Assembly: GCA_036674765.1 (NCBI GenBank)
Contig: JARVKI010000065.1
Coordinates: 1-64,000 of the forward strand
DNA: 64,000 nt
Direction: 5' to 3'
Source of the DNA: Seiridium cupressi
Lineage: Eukaryota > Ascomycota > Sordariomycetes > Amphisphaeriales > Sporocadaceae
Below, one piece after another: positions 21,594 to 33,990 of this stretch (its first letter is position 1; the number at the start of each line of letters is the position of its first letter). A program made the position numbers and the translations under genes. Under the pieces are notes generated by a model. It made no database searches. It saw nothing but the letters and a program-made list of their open reading frames with translations, and was not told the origin of the DNA.

Positions 21594-23189
21594 ATGCTGA
21601 TGCTAATGGACTATTACTTCTTTGATGAAATCGACAGATCTAGAGACCCGTGCCTGTGTCCGATGCTGAGGTGTCGAATGCCGTTCACGAGCGCGGTCGC
21701 TATGGTCAAGCACGTGAAAGGATGCAACGGGTTCGGTGGAGGCGAAGCCTGGTGCCCAGAGTGCGATGCACCCGGTCGATTCCCATTGTCGAACAGAAGC
21801 CACTGCGTTTGGAAAAGGGATACCCTGACGCAAAAGGTGATGAAACCCATCGACTCGATAGTGGGACATGTCAGCCGCAGGCTTTCTGGTCGAAGATCTC
21901 CAGCTCCAGGGCACATAGCACCCCCTAGCTCGTCACCATCCAACCCCGAACCCCTGAAGTACACCGATTACAGTCACTCGAACGTGCACGCGGCTTCCAA
22001 CTCGACTGAAATCGATTCACGATCTCGGTCGGAACTTGCGAATGATCCCGTAAAAAGAAGTCCTGTGGAGATGGGTGTGCCTTCATCGACCTTGGGGATT
22101 ATATTCCCAAGTTATTCAAAACCAGCCCAAGCAGAATACCACTCATCGAGGGAACCAGCAGGGAGGGCAGAATTGAATGGTTCTACCTCCATAGAGTTAC
22201 CCGCACAGAGAGATGCCGATCATGAGACTATGTTGCCCGCCACTTCATTCTCGTTCTCAACGGGGTCTTCGTCTACAATGTCGAGCACCCCAACCAACCC
22301 CCAACGAACATCCATTGTCTCCCCGCTCTCTACAGTCTCCGAGCACGATGGTTATGCTACTCAAAATGAGCGCTGCGTTTCGTCCGGGGCGGTGTACACT
22401 GAGGGACTGACAGCCTCACCTATCACCGAGGAATTGCCTGCGGATTCGTGGAACTCAGCGCCTAGTTCATCGAATTCCGGCACATATTCATCCAGATCAA
22501 ATTCATTCAGACCTGGACTGCTAGATGACTTCAACATTGACATTGCCACCATGATGGCGGATGAGCCCCAATTTCACATCGCCGAGATGCATGGCTCTCA
22601 GTGGATTGCTGAAATCTGTCCGGTACATCCAAATCCTGAGATGCCTGGGACGGTAGCGCCTTTTCAGCTTCTTCGAGATAGGACAGTACAGCGGCAGCTT
22701 CCCCCTCGACAGGAATCGGGTGATTCTGATGTTACCTTGGTCGACTTGAATGATGCCGAAATAGAACTTGGCCAACGGACAGAGGGAACATTTAACGAAG
22801 CAATTGATAACTCCAGTCCAAGCAGCAGGCCCCCACCGCTGGCACATGCAGTGATCAACGGCGAGGAAAGCCTTCAGTGTCCATACCTCGGTTGCATCAA
22901 AACGTATGGCACTTCTCCTCAGGACGCAAAAAATTATGCAAGACATTGGAGACGGAATCATACCGGCGACCAAGAATTTCCCTGTCCGGACTGTGATAAA
23001 GTTTTTATTAATCGGAAGGATAATCTAGTAAAGCACCAGAGGAGAGCGCATGGCCAACTTGTGCCAACTCTCTCTATCAAGAGAGGCGTGTCGGAGCTGG
23101 ATGGGAAGGAGACGGAACGCGCATCTATCAAACGTTCGAGGCAAACGGCCAGAGTACGACCTCGAACAGGATCTCGGTTGCCGAAGTAG
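21594..23189 (+). CDS. C2H2 zinc-finger protein, probable transcription factor
   Basis: The downstream frame gives 531 aa from ATG 21594. Near the C-terminus are two adjacent C2H2 fingers: CPYLGC..(x)..HWRRNH (about residues 429-456) and CPDCDKVF..HQRRAH (about 464-486), followed by a basic tail with KRSRQTARVRPR. The N-terminus has a Cys/His-rich block (CLCPMLRC..KHVKGC..WCPEC) that may be another metal-binding unit. The middle is Ser/Thr/Pro-rich and acidic, as in fungal regulators. The first ~15 residues contain a branch-site-like GCTAATG and a CAG acceptor at 21637, so this start may lie inside an intron. An upstream exon at 21367-21542 could splice in phase to 21638. Target genes unknown; nuclear. 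Confidence 0.75.
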   Translation: MLMLMDYYFFDEIDRSRDPCLCPMLRCRMPFTSAVAMVKHVKGCNGFGGGEAWCPECDAPGRFPLSNRSHCVWKRDTLTQKVMKPIDSIVGHVSRRLSGRRSPAPGHIAPPSSSPSNPEPLKYTDYSHSNVHAASNSTEIDSRSRSELANDPVKRSPVEMGVPSSTLGIIFPSYSKPAQAEYHSSREPAGRAELNGSTSIELPAQRDADHETMLPATSFSFSTGSSSTMSSTPTNPQRTSIVSPLSTVSEHDGYATQNERCVSSGAVYTEGLTASPITEELPADSWNSAPSSSNSGTYSSRSNSFRPGLLDDFNIDIATMMADEPQFHIAEMHGSQWIAEICPVHPNPEMPGTVAPFQLLRDRTVQRQLPPRQESGDSDVTLVDLNDAEIELGQRTEGTFNEAIDNSSPSSRPPPLAHAVINGEESLQCPYLGCIKTYGTSPQDAKNYARHWRRNHTGDQEFPCPDCDKVFINRKDNLVKHQRRAHGQLVPTLSIKRGVSELDGKETERASIKRSRQTARVRPRTGSRLPK

Positions 23190-26100
23190 CGTCTTGGACC
23201 ACAATTCCACATCCTTTGTATATAGTATTGCTAGGGCTGGGCTCGGCGTTGACATGATATTACAATTTGGCCTCTTAATATGTAATAAGCGTGCGCGAAG
23301 CACCACAAATAAACATGGCTTTTGTTTCCTCGAGAAACGCTTTTGCCCGTCATGAAGAAGAACGTATTGGACTTTCCGGCCGGCTGATCGATCTTGCTAT
23401 AAATGGGACTGCTTCCAAAGGGCATGCAGAAATAACACGACGAACTGTTGTGTAGGTCCTGGGATAGATCAATTAGGAATGGAGCTATGAGTCATTAGAT
23501 ACCATCGCTTGAGGGCGATAGACGGCGATTGGTACAGGTGTCATTGGAGGGAGAAAATGAGATTCTAGACCTCTTCACATGCTTCCGAACCGCATGCATA
23601 ACGCGGGGTTGAATTAGTCTAGGAGGTGGCATCAGCAGTGTGGTGCCCACGTCACTGGAGGCCGCTTGGAGGGGCTCATTGACCCTGGTAAAGTCCTACA
23701 TTTTTCTTTATGTTCTCCCCTGATTGGTGGCCCAACGATCGCCCAGCACAAAGGACCTTTTGACATACGCATCTCCGAAAATGTTCCTCACACGCGTGGA
23801 ACATGATAATAGCAATATTATGGCTTGCTAATAGACTGCTTCCCAACTTTATCATCATCATCATATACCCAGGAACGCTGCAAAACCATGAATTTAGAAC
23901 TTACAAGCGGGCGTGCGAAAGCCTGATACCTCTGGCTTTACCGGTCTCGTTGGACGGTTTCTTACCGGGTCCCCGGAGGATCGACGCCCCAAAATAGCAT
24001 ACTGCGTGACATGACTAACCCGGTTTTCTGCAGCCCTACCGCTTATGTAACTACTCAAATTAGCAACGCGCGACTGGAGGGTCGTCGCGAAGGTCTTCAC
24101 GAGGGTCCCGATGCCGTTTCAGCACGCTGTATTCCCGAAAATGCATTTGGTGTTTAAACTATTTTCGACCTTTTCCTGGAGGCTCGAGTAGTCCGGGTTT
24201 GTTCAACGACTGAACATGGAGGAGAGCCATGATGAGGCAACCAATCCGCATTTCTGTTCATACTCACTCACATGGAGGTACGGTGCCCTTCGAGGACCCA
24301 GGTATCTATCTTTCGATCTGTTCCCTCCAATTAGCATGCTATTGTTAGGTAAATAATAGTCGTGGTCGAGCCCTCCCATTCAGTATGCATCTGGGATATA
24401 AATCTCGGCACTGCCACAACAAGTCGACACAATATCATACGGACTACTATAGAATATCCCATCATCATTCAAGCATTATCAACGCCTTGCCATATATCTC
24501 CGTCCATATTCCATTCACTAAACGGCACCCCACTATCCTCAGTTCATCATGGATTCCACGTGAGCCCCAGCCGAAGATAACATAAAGGTCAAGCTCACTA
24601 ACGGACTACAGACAGACTCAAACCAGACTTAACCGTCAGACACTATCTCAGCTACCATACAAGTCAAATATTACGAGCTATCTTCAACACGACCAAAACT
24701 TCGAGAGGAGAGCTCAGGGGTTGCCTACAAGACCAGTCAACCCGTCCAAAGCAATCAGAGACTTCGAGAGGCAATGGAATAGCAATAGTTCGAGGGGCAC
24801 CTCTGGCATGTGAGACACTGCTGGCTCATTGCCAGAACTTTACACGATGCCTGCGCGGAGGTGAATATCAGACCTCGACGTAATGGATACGGAAACGATA
24901 GAAGTATGGGTGATTTCGACTTCTATATTTATCTATTGGGGGCGCAACTTGGAGGCCATGCGACAGGTCGATCATCGTTATGTTGTGTGTTATGAGGGAC
25001 GCGAGCCACCGCTAGAAAGCATTGAAGGATATTAATAGAGAGGCCAACTGTGCCTTGTGTAACTAGTGCAATGATAGATTTTAAGATATCGCTAGACAAG
25101 CTTCTACGTGCGGTAGCCTCATCGTAAGGCGCCAGTTATAAATTAGATTCAATCATCCCACACGACAGGCATCCTGTTTCTTGGGATACATATTTTCTTC
25201 GTGTTTACACGAGTATTACATACTAACACGATTCTGCCGGACCACCGCCCTTATGCTAAAATTCCATGTGGTTTTCGGAAATGTGGAAGTATTTTTACTA
25301 TGTGACATACAGGAAAAGGAAAGCATCGCGGGCTTGACCTGCCGCCAAGGTCCGTGCCAATCCGTAACCCCAGGGATCTCGAGTAACGTCTTGCCAATAG
25401 ATTGGTATCTCTTGACCAACAGGAGTTAGTCAGTAGTGAGAAATGTATGTACGCTTGCCGTGATCAATTATCAGCATTAAAGCCGTATTAAATTTGACCA
25501 TACCGGTATAGCTTGACTGTTCCAAAGGTCTCTTCATATCTCAAAATTCCTTTCTGGATAGTTATGTAGTGCTACGTCGAGTAGCAGGACGATTATAGTG
25601 TTCGCGTATCCGAGCGGCTGTGTCACTCCGCGAGTCAATTTGTAGGCCACCATGCTCAGCATCGTGTAGTTTCAGTGATCTGTGCTCGAAGGTTGTCGTC
25701 AGTACGATTATGTGTAGACTGACATGTATTTGAGACGACCATCCATCCATCCATCCATCCACGTCATATCTGGAATATGCTCCGGGAGGTGCTTGCCGTC
25801 TCTGTCAACTACCATCTAGAACTGCCCGGATATGCAAGGCAGATGCTAGAGATACTGGGGAGTTTGTAGAAGGAGACTCATATTGATGCCGAGTACGGGT
25901 GCGCCTTTATTCTGGTAGGACGGTCAACATAGGTCCAGTATTGTCGCATTTTTCTAAATTATGGCATATAGTGTCGAGATTCGATGTTCGTTTTAGATGG
26001 ATCGTGAAGCACTTGTGCCCATCGAGATTGTTCTTGCCGATTATTTATATAATCCTTAAACTCCCTGGAGATAGGGAATGCTCGTTTGGCTGTCACTAGA

Positions 26101-29100
26101 ACGACAATGTTAGCCACTGTATAAGCAGTGAAGTACAGATGAGCCTTCGATATTTTGTTCAACCGCTTCTGAACTTTGGGCCTTAGTTTGGGTGTTAACA
26201 CGATCTAACTCTGCTCGTAGTGGTTGCTTGAGGGCAGATCGCCAAGGGGTGTATTGTCACCTCAAAGCACATTCTCTCCCCGTGCCGCTTCCTCATAGGC
26301 ATGGTGTCCTCAGTCATCATCTGGTATTAATCAGCGACCCTGTGAACTCAGCAGGCATGGATGTTCAACACGCAAGCGATGCCGTATGTATCGCACGATT
26401 TTCAGACCATAGGTAACCGTTCGGAATCTCGGCAGCCGGGGAAACGATCCTTTGTCCCAAGTTTTCCTCAAGACGCCCAGGCGTCATGGATCATATCGGG
26501 AACAAGGCCCTTGCGATCTTGGTTCGATTATTGGCATAGATTGGAACAAATCGAGACCTTTGCTCCTTCTTGGGAAGTATTTCCGTCAAATATCTGGAAT
26601 CTTGCCGAACTATTGACTGCTCGATGATTTATTACATGAAAACTACCAATCGGAGACCGTGACGACGGCAGGCCAGCATTGCATATGTTAACCGTGATTG
26701 ACGAGGCAAGATCCTACGGGTCCCGGCCAATCGTCAATCTATAGTGTATCACAGCCTTCCATCCGAGTCCCGGATGGCCCAAGCAGGCCCATGGATCCTG
26801 TGGTGGATCGAGGACGCGTCAATGTCATGGAAGGACCCACCTGAGATCCTCCGCTTTACAAGGTACTTCCTATGCATTCTCCACGATCCCCCCATGTTCA
26901 TCAGAAATCTAAATCCGGCCGAGTTTTCTCAACGCGTTCAATAGGAGGCGCGCACATTGAAATTCCCCGGTCACAATTCAGAACTGGCGATCAATGCCTA
27001 TGTGAGTCTGGCGTATGGAAGATGAGATCGGATAGTGCAGCATCTGGCCATGGCTAATATCCGATAAACTTTATGCATTCTTGTCCTTTTTCTTAATTTT
27101 CGGGTTTTTCCAGATGAGGTGAACGTGGGGTACGTGACTGAGCGAAGCCCTACATATCACCAACAGATGACGGTCAAGTTTCAGACAGACAAGACCACCA
27201 AAACATTTGAGATTGCAGACGTTTCGCTATCCGCCTTACCCTCAGTAGCCAGCTCCAGCCTTGCTTTGGTGCTGGACCCTTATGGTGAAATACTGATTAG
27301 CGGCATACGTAGATAGGTAGTAGTATGGGCGTTTCGAAACATGACAGCCAGGTGGGTTAGATCTCAATCTAGTAACGGCGTGGAAACAAATAGCGGGGGC
27401 GCTTCCGCCGCTGGACGAACTCTCTCCCGCCGGCGGACCACCATATCGTTTACAGTAAACAGTGGTTCAACGTGTGTAGAGTATACGAACGTGCTGCGCG
27501 TAATCCGATGATCTTGGTGCGACGAAAAAACGCCTTCCCGTCTTAAGCGCCTCAACCTTGGGCGCTATATCTGCCGTGGTCGATGGCTTTTTCTAGTGCT
27601 CCCAAAGCATCACGAACCGAATCTGACGCGTCACCCACGGCAGTTTTTGGGACAACTCCTAGATGAAGAACTCAAAACCTAGATCCAACCACGATCGTGG
27701 AAATACTGCAGTCGACGGAGGCGCAAGCTAAGCTGACGTCAACTGGCCTACCTACCCAGTACCTACGGTTGGGACCCCTGAACCGTAGATGCACCCCTGA
27801 CGCTGTGCCCCTGCTAGCCTCTCGGCTGGGTCAGTCTATCTTAGCGCCGTACAGCTCCCTCCAGCGAAAGTACCACACAAGGGCCACGCCTATTAGTGCT
27901 AACTAATACTGGAATGCGCCGGGCAGAGCATCCCCGAGCGCGGTCATATCCCCATGTTTTCATACCTGCGTTTTTTATTTCCTGCCAACAAGGACTCAGC
28001 AGGAATACGGCTTCAACTTCGGACTCGGGTGCGCTAATGCACAGCACGCCAATGCCGTTGGTATACTACCCCTCGGTACACGTCGCCTGCATGCGGCCAG
28101 CAGCCACACCGTCGCATGCCGACCCTGTCGCGTGCAGAGTCGAATGATCAGCCGCTAGTCCGCTGTGCAGGGATTCGCTAAGGCTGTCCCAGGTTGTTCT
28201 CTGCAGAGGAACCCCTGCTCAAGTACGCGGCCATCACTCGTAGTCCAGACAAATTGGGCGCATTTCTAATTCTAGCCCACAACCCGGCAAGTCTCAGGAG
28301 CAGATGGAGAAGTGAGCGCCGAACTCGTCGCCTGTTTTGGTTGATGCTAACCTTAACCGCCGGTAAACCGGGTTAGCAGTCAGAGGCTCGTGGCTATTGA
28401 AGAAAAAAAAAGAGAACGCGTGGAAAGCTGGTCACGATGCCTTAGAAGGGGTCCTTGCGCAGAGATCTTTCAGGGGTCACGTTCAGGCAAGTTCTATTCA
28501 TATGGCTCACTACTTGCGACTGAGCCTGCTAGTCTACGAGCTTAGCGGCAGTAGCTCTCTCTTGGTATGCATGGACTTCCGGGAAGAGTACATGCTATAG
28601 ATTGTTTCATGCCAGGCTTCAAAAACGAAACCATTCCCCAGAAGCCTTAGCATGCGTTTGCTCCTATAGACGTGATTCTGTCCGGGACGGAACGTGGTAA
28701 TCATCTTAGCTCGTCAACGACGAAGCCAATTAAGTCACGCTGTTACAGTTTAACTGCACTCACCGGAATCACAGCCTGTATGCCGTTGATTGTAAGGTTT
28801 ACATGGTAATCCAAATAAAGCCATAGCGATGACTTTCCAGCATGTGAGCCAATGGAAGGACCAGGAGATTAGCTCAAGCGAACGTTTGACATTTGTTTTC
28901 AACATTCATCTTCCTTTGTACCGTAAGCATTGCCTGCAAAGTTCGACACTGCAGCACAGAAAAGAGAGAAGAACGTAGAAGTTAGTGTTAAAATAGCATG
29001 TTTTTTTTTTTTTTAATCTTATTTTTAATCTTGAAGTAACTAAACTATCGGTGTTGTTGTTATGTACTTGACGGCATGAAAAGAATTCGCTGAATCGCAA

Positions 29101-29161
29101 GCCTCTAATGAAACAAGCCACAGTATCCTGCCAGGGACCATCCGTCTAACCATTGAATCGC
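23190..29161. other. Gene-poor 6-kb region
   Basis: No ORF here has a recognisable domain or a convincing exon chain. There are a CATC microsatellite at 25739-25760 and a 14-nt T run at 29001-29014. Scattered frames at 26361-26627, 26744-26944 and 27119-27316 (plus strand) have coding-like residue mix but no family I recognise. No LTRs, terminal inverted repeats or transposase motifs were seen by eye. Confidence 0.45.
25739..25760. repeat. ATCC/CATC tetranucleotide microsatellite
   Basis: Five tandem ATCC units preceded by CC, seen directly in the gene-poor region. Confidence 0.85.
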
Positions 29162-29775
29162 CTACGAAGGAGCAATATTTCGGAGGGCCACAGGAATGCC
29201 TTCTCCGGTCTGATCGTTCCAGCTGAGTTGCCACATGGCAGTATCGCTGGTCGGAATAGCATACCATTCGGTAAGCATCGTGGTACCGGTTTGAAGGAAG
29301 ACGACATGGCCGTAGAATCCAAAGCCAGTCGTTATGACGGTAGAGTCATCGGTCGAGTTTGTAAAGCCGATTGTACCGGACGTCGAAGGCACATAAAAGA
29401 GACTTTCCCCTTCTTCCGCAATGGTGGCGGTGAAGTTACCGCGGGTCGACATTGCGTCGACTAGCAAGACAGTGAGATTCAAAGTGGAGGAGTCAGGACG
29501 GAGGAGAACATACAGGTCACATTCTGGGCGGAACTGGTCTGATCGATTGTGTTCGAGGTGATGTAGGCCGTATCTATTGAAGACAGTTAGAATGATATCC
29601 AAGTTCCCATGCATCCTGTGCCCGACTGACCATTAATCGCAACGACTGGGAAACCAAAGATGTCTTCGGAACCGTAAGCGTAGATGGTGAAGTCGGTGAC
29701 AGCTCGAGCCTCCAACGGCTTGCTGACTGCGCAAGCCACGAAGGGCAATGTGGTAAGGAGTTTCTTGAACATCAT
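29162..29775 (-). CDS. Small secreted protein
   Basis: Two exons (29775-29627 and 29573-29162, intron 53 nt with TTCTAAC branch site) give 186 aa. The N-terminus MMFKKLLTTLPFVACAVS is a signal peptide, followed by KPLEAR, a dibasic-like processing site. The mature part starts DFTIYAYGSEDIFGFPVV, resembling a common fungal small-secreted-protein type. It is rich in Thr, Ser and Asn-linked glycosylation sites and has few cysteines. The donor chosen (CA|GTCGGG) is weaker than GTCAGT four bases away, but only it keeps the frame. It is transcribed away from the laccase 1.05 kb to the right. Function unknown; effector-like by type only. Confidence 0.6.
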
Positions 29776-30826
29776 GTTTGTATGTGGGGAGTGGTAAAAT
29801 GAGTGAAGCAGGGAAGTATGAAGAAGAACAGTGGAACACAAGTGAAGCAATACGACCAGACTTGGGGGGAGCAATGTTATGTGTTAGTCTAGGAGATCGT
29901 CGGTTCTTAATAGAGTAATTGTGCAATTCGCCACCTACACAGCCAAAGCATCCCAAGTGATCGGAACTGTGCACATAGCGGGCTTCGTTGTAGTACGGGG
30001 CTGACGCGTTTTTCCAACAATGCCGGCCGCGCCAACATTGACAATGACAGGGAGCTAACGGTCTTCCGAAGACACCACGACCCCCCACATGGCATCCGGG
30101 TCCACCTATAGAGACTCGTGCAGACATGAGCCAATAGTGCCGGAGGGCGATTGCGGATACGCCAGGTCTCGGCGGCCGTTGTGGCGCGGGTGCGTAGCCG
30201 CGTCATGCCTCATGCGGCAAGCGCGCCCCTGTACGCCAAGGCCGCGCCGCCAGTGCCTGTGGAGACCGTTGAGTTATACTATTGTCAATTATTGGAAAAG
30301 CAAAGTCCTGGTTGAAGATTCCGTGCCTTGCGTAACTGCGCACGCGCCCACCGGCGCACGAAACATCACAGCTGACTCGATCGAAGCTGTGGGTTCTGCG
30401 GGTATTGGTCCGTTGCGACGAGATTCAAGGATTAGTACGCCTCATCCACTGCGCAGTATGGCATCGCTAGCTGATGCACATCGGGATCGCAATGCGGCTG
30501 GAGCTCCACCGACCCTCTATGCACTGGGCATTTACTTCGTCAGCTCGACCTGGCCTCAGCCCAGTGTGTGCCGCTGAACATACGAACGACGCGAAAGCCT
30601 TCGGTGGGTAGTATGTGTAGATCTCTCCACGCTCGAGCAACAAGCTTTTCCGGGGCCTAGCAAGGTTCCTTCTCCTGCATGGTCATGATCATCTCGGGGC
30701 CCGAGCATTAGACTTGATTCTTTATTAAAGAACAAGGCCTACTGCCCTTGAGTAGCTCCTCTCGGCCAGACAGAAACAGTCCCCATCCCTACCCAGCCTT
30801 ACTCCTTGTGACTCCGGTGCTTCACC
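29776..30826. promoter_or_regulatory. Divergent intergenic region, secreted protein and laccase
   Basis: About 1 kb between two start codons facing outward. It presumably carries both promoters. The plus-strand frame at 30089-30577 is rejected as coding. No specific factor site is assigned. Confidence 0.4.
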
Positions 30827-32648
30827 ATGTTTACGTCACTCTTTACAGCCTCTCTCTTTGGCCTATCAGCCGCTTTTCCTTCTTTCAACGGCCCTGGGCT
30901 ATCGCCCCGTGCTGTCTGTTCGGGAAACACCGCAGACACACGATCAGAATGGTGCGACTATTCCATCGATACTGATTATACTTCAACCTCGCCAGACACA
31001 GGAGTCACCCGTGAATATTGGTTCGAGTTGGCCGAGACGACTGCTTCTCCTGATGGCGTGGAGCGATACGTTCAAGCCATCAACGGCAGCATCCCAGGTC
31101 CTACTATCATCGCCGATTGGGGTGAGTAATGCAGTATCAAAATCCGCTCTTAACATATATATTGACCTCTTCAGGTGACACCGTCATCGTTCATGTGACC
31201 AATGCTCTCACTTCGTCCACCAATGGTACGAGCATTCACTTCCATGGTATTCGTCAAAACTACACCAACCAGAACGATGGCGTATCTTCCGTCACTCAAT
31301 GTCCCACACCGCCGGGCTCTACCACTACTTACACCTGGAAAGCCGAGCAATACGGATCCACGTGGTACCATTCTCACTTTGCCCTGCAGGCCTGGGAAGG
31401 TGTGTTTGGGGGAATTATCATCAATGGCCCAGCCACATCCGACTACGATGAGGACCTTGGTCATGTGTTCCTTAACGACTGGAGCCACCAGACTGTGGAT
31501 CAACTGTATATCGACGCCGAAACGAGCGGCCCTCCGACTTTGGACAATGGGCTTATCAACGGTACGAATGTGTATGGAGATGACGGCGATGCTGACCAGA
31601 CTGGAACCCGTTTCTCTGTGTCCGTCACCGAGGACAGCTCTTACAGGATGAGACTCGTCAATGCCGCGGTTGACACTCACTGGCGATTCATGATCGATAA
31701 CCACACCATGACTGTCATTGCCATGGATCTGGTGCCCATCACGCCTTTCACCACCGACGTCATTAGCATTGGAATGGGTAAGAGCTCTAGGCAAACCCTA
31801 CAAAGAGATGATTCATACTAACACACCCCACAGGTCAGAGATATGATATCATTATCACTGCAGATCAAGCTGCCGTTGCCGACAGCTTCTGGATCCGAGC
31901 CATCCCGCAATCAGCCTGCAGTGAGAACGACAGCACCGACAACATCAAAGGCATACTTTACTATGGTGATTCTACCACTACGCCAACGACATCGAGGCCC
32001 TCAAGCTACGAGGATGGCCAGGACTGCAGTGACATGGATTCGTCGGACCTGGTGCCGTACATCTCACAGACAATCTCCTCCGTAACCAGCGAGGGTGTTG
32101 AGGATGCGACGGTCTCCTTCAACGATGACGACCTTTTCAAATGGTATTTGAACTCGACGACCATGCTTCTCGAATGGAGCGACCCGACGCTGCTGCAAGT
32201 TTATGACAACACCACCACTTTCGACACATCCGATGCCGTCATCAAGCTCCCGACTGCCGACCAATGGATCTACCTTGTCATCGAAACCACATTCACCGTG
32301 CCCCATCCTATTCACTTGCACGGGCATGATTTCCTGGTGGTTGCCTCGGGATCAGGCACCTACAGCAGTGATGTCACTCTCAACTTGGACAACCCTCCTC
32401 GTCGTGATACCGCCATGCTTCCTTCGGCAGGCTACTTGGCCATCGCGTTCAAGACTGACAACCCGGGCGCCTGGCTCATGCACTGCCACATCGGCTGGCA
32501 CACAAGTGAAGGCTTCGCTCTTCAGTTCATCGAAAGGCAGGACGAGATCACTGATCTCCTCGACTACGACACTCTCTCAGGCACATGTGATGCTTGGACC
32601 ACCTACCAAGATACGTACTCGGTCGAGCAGGACGATTCTGGTATTTGA
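30827..32648 (+). CDS. Laccase (ascomycete multicopper oxidase)
   Basis: Three exons (30827-31121, 31175-31777, 31834-32648; introns 53 and 56 nt) give 570 aa. Signal peptide MFTSLFTASLFGLSAAF. All four copper motifs are present: HFHGIRQ (His120), WYHSHFALQ (His164 region), HPIHLHGHDF (His460 region) and HCHIGWHTSEGF (516-527) with the type-1 copper Cys517. The axial position ten residues after Cys is Phe, which in laccases goes with high redox potential. The protein ends EQDDSGI, the DSGI/L/V tail typical of ascomycete laccases, whose C-terminus plugs the oxygen channel. Oxidises phenolics with O2 reduced to water; secreted, or possibly in pigment synthesis. Many N-glycosylation sequons. Confidence 0.95.
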
Positions 32649-33050
32649 ACAGTTTTCACACGATATTTGCTTTCTTTTATTTCTTATGTTCAAGTCTCAT
32701 AGCAATGCGGGGATACGAGGGTTTCGGGAGTCTATAACATGAGTAGAGTTGAATCCAATGATGTCTTATCGAACTACTCTCAGAACTCGTAAAATACTGC
32801 CCAGATCCTTTGCACCGACTGAGGAAGCGTCAATGAAATGGCTCCTCTCAAAGTTAATAATCTGTAATATATTTCATTTATCATTGAGTTAACCCTGATA
32901 TATACGAGTCGATCCAATCCTGCGTGTATTCTCTCGGGTTCCCCCAAAGACACGAAATAACCCCAAAAGCTTTAGCGCCCGTAGACGTGATGTATTTGCA
33001 GCATAGACCCGCTCATACTAGGTGACGTGCCTGAGGTGTTTCTTCTTACT
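32649..33050. other. Convergent 3' spacer
   Basis: AT-rich 400 bp between the laccase stop and the end of the broken HRxxH gene. Nothing else seen. Confidence 0.5.
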
Positions 33051-33990
33051 TTAGGCGCAGTGCACGCCACCAGTCGAATGCGTATGGAATTCCTGTATAG
33101 ACTATTAGACATCAAGAAGATTAGACAGGTGGAATATTACCACTTACCGTGCCTACAGTGGTCGTCGTAGTACCCGCACTCGAAACGGTTGTGATACTAG
33201 TCGCGGTGGCGCTCGCCGCGCTGGAACTTGACACCTTGGCCACAATTTCCCCCTACATCCATCGTTAGCCAGATCAATGTTGAAGGCATAGACGTCCAGA
33301 GTAAAGTACTGCCAGGTATGCGTGTTCCTGACGGCCTCTTCCGGGGGCGCTGATAGCGAGCTCGAGGCGTTCATTGTAATCGTCGGCGTAGTGTTCCACG
33401 ACTCCTCCTCCTCCTCCCACACTGGGCATGTGGAAGAAGCGGTGGATGAGATCAGATGCAAAGTAAAAACTAAGCGCGCTGTTCGTAACTGTATACCCAT
33501 AGCCGCATACATATACCATCCAGAGGCTTGCACGTTTCGCAAGATAGTGGGCAGATAACGGTTTCGTCAGTAGCATCTTCACCTCGCCGATGCCCTCCCA
33601 GCCTGAAGTATGGTTGTCAGTATGAGATCTGGGCAAAGGATGGTGAAGTGTCCTTTCGTTAAGTATACGTACTGGGGATGTCACAATCTCCATCGGGGTC
33701 GTCGCATCGGAATATGTACTTGGTTCGATCACCAGTCACAATCTTGTCAATCCTGATTCTTTCATTAGATGGTGAAATAATTCTTTTGGTTTAATGTTGG
33801 AACTTACCATTCGATCACCTCCACTGCCGGCGCCAAGCCGAAGTATTTATGATAGAACTCATAACTGTTACCGAACGAACAACGCGGTCTTTGACAGGCT
33901 AGCAAGAATTGCGGCCTCCTCCAATCCTCATTTTAGCAGCGCTCCTTCGGTGGCGTTACAAGACTCATGGATTGGCCAAGACTTTGATCC
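33051..33990 (-). pseudogene. Broken Asp f 2/Pra1/ZPS1-type HRxxH secreted protein gene
   Basis: Segments of one fungal zinc-binding HRxxH family protein can be followed on the minus strand across three frames. In order: an ESCNATE block, an FYHKYFG segment, IFRCDDPDGDC, WEGIGEV, the metal motif HRFFH (33430-33444), VEHYADDYN, TWQYFTLDVYAFNIDL, a Ser/Thr-rich linker, and the terminal HTHSTGGVHC with TAA at 33051-33053. Plausible introns remain (GTAAGT near 33805, GTACGT near 33668). Three lesions break it: an in-frame TGA at 33928-33930, a frame change near 33868-33875 and another at the G5/C5 run 33343-33347. No signal peptide is found upstream. Intact members are secreted and linked to zinc uptake or are allergens. 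Sequencing error could explain the frame changes but less easily all three. Confidence 0.7.

Noticed and set aside
25739..25760. CATC tandem units as a possible CRISPR or regulatory array
   Set aside because: No spacers and only a four-base unit; an ordinary microsatellite in a eukaryotic genome.
30089..30577. 162-codon plus-strand frame in the laccase upstream region
   Set aside because: Arg/Pro/Cys-rich, no domain, lies in a GC-rich promoter area; looks like a chance frame.
31171..31794. 207-codon minus-strand frame
   Set aside because: Antisense shadow of laccase exon 2.
33322..33558. Plus-strand frame opposite the HRxxH segment
   Set aside because: Shadow of the decayed minus-strand gene; the conserved family residues are on the minus strand.
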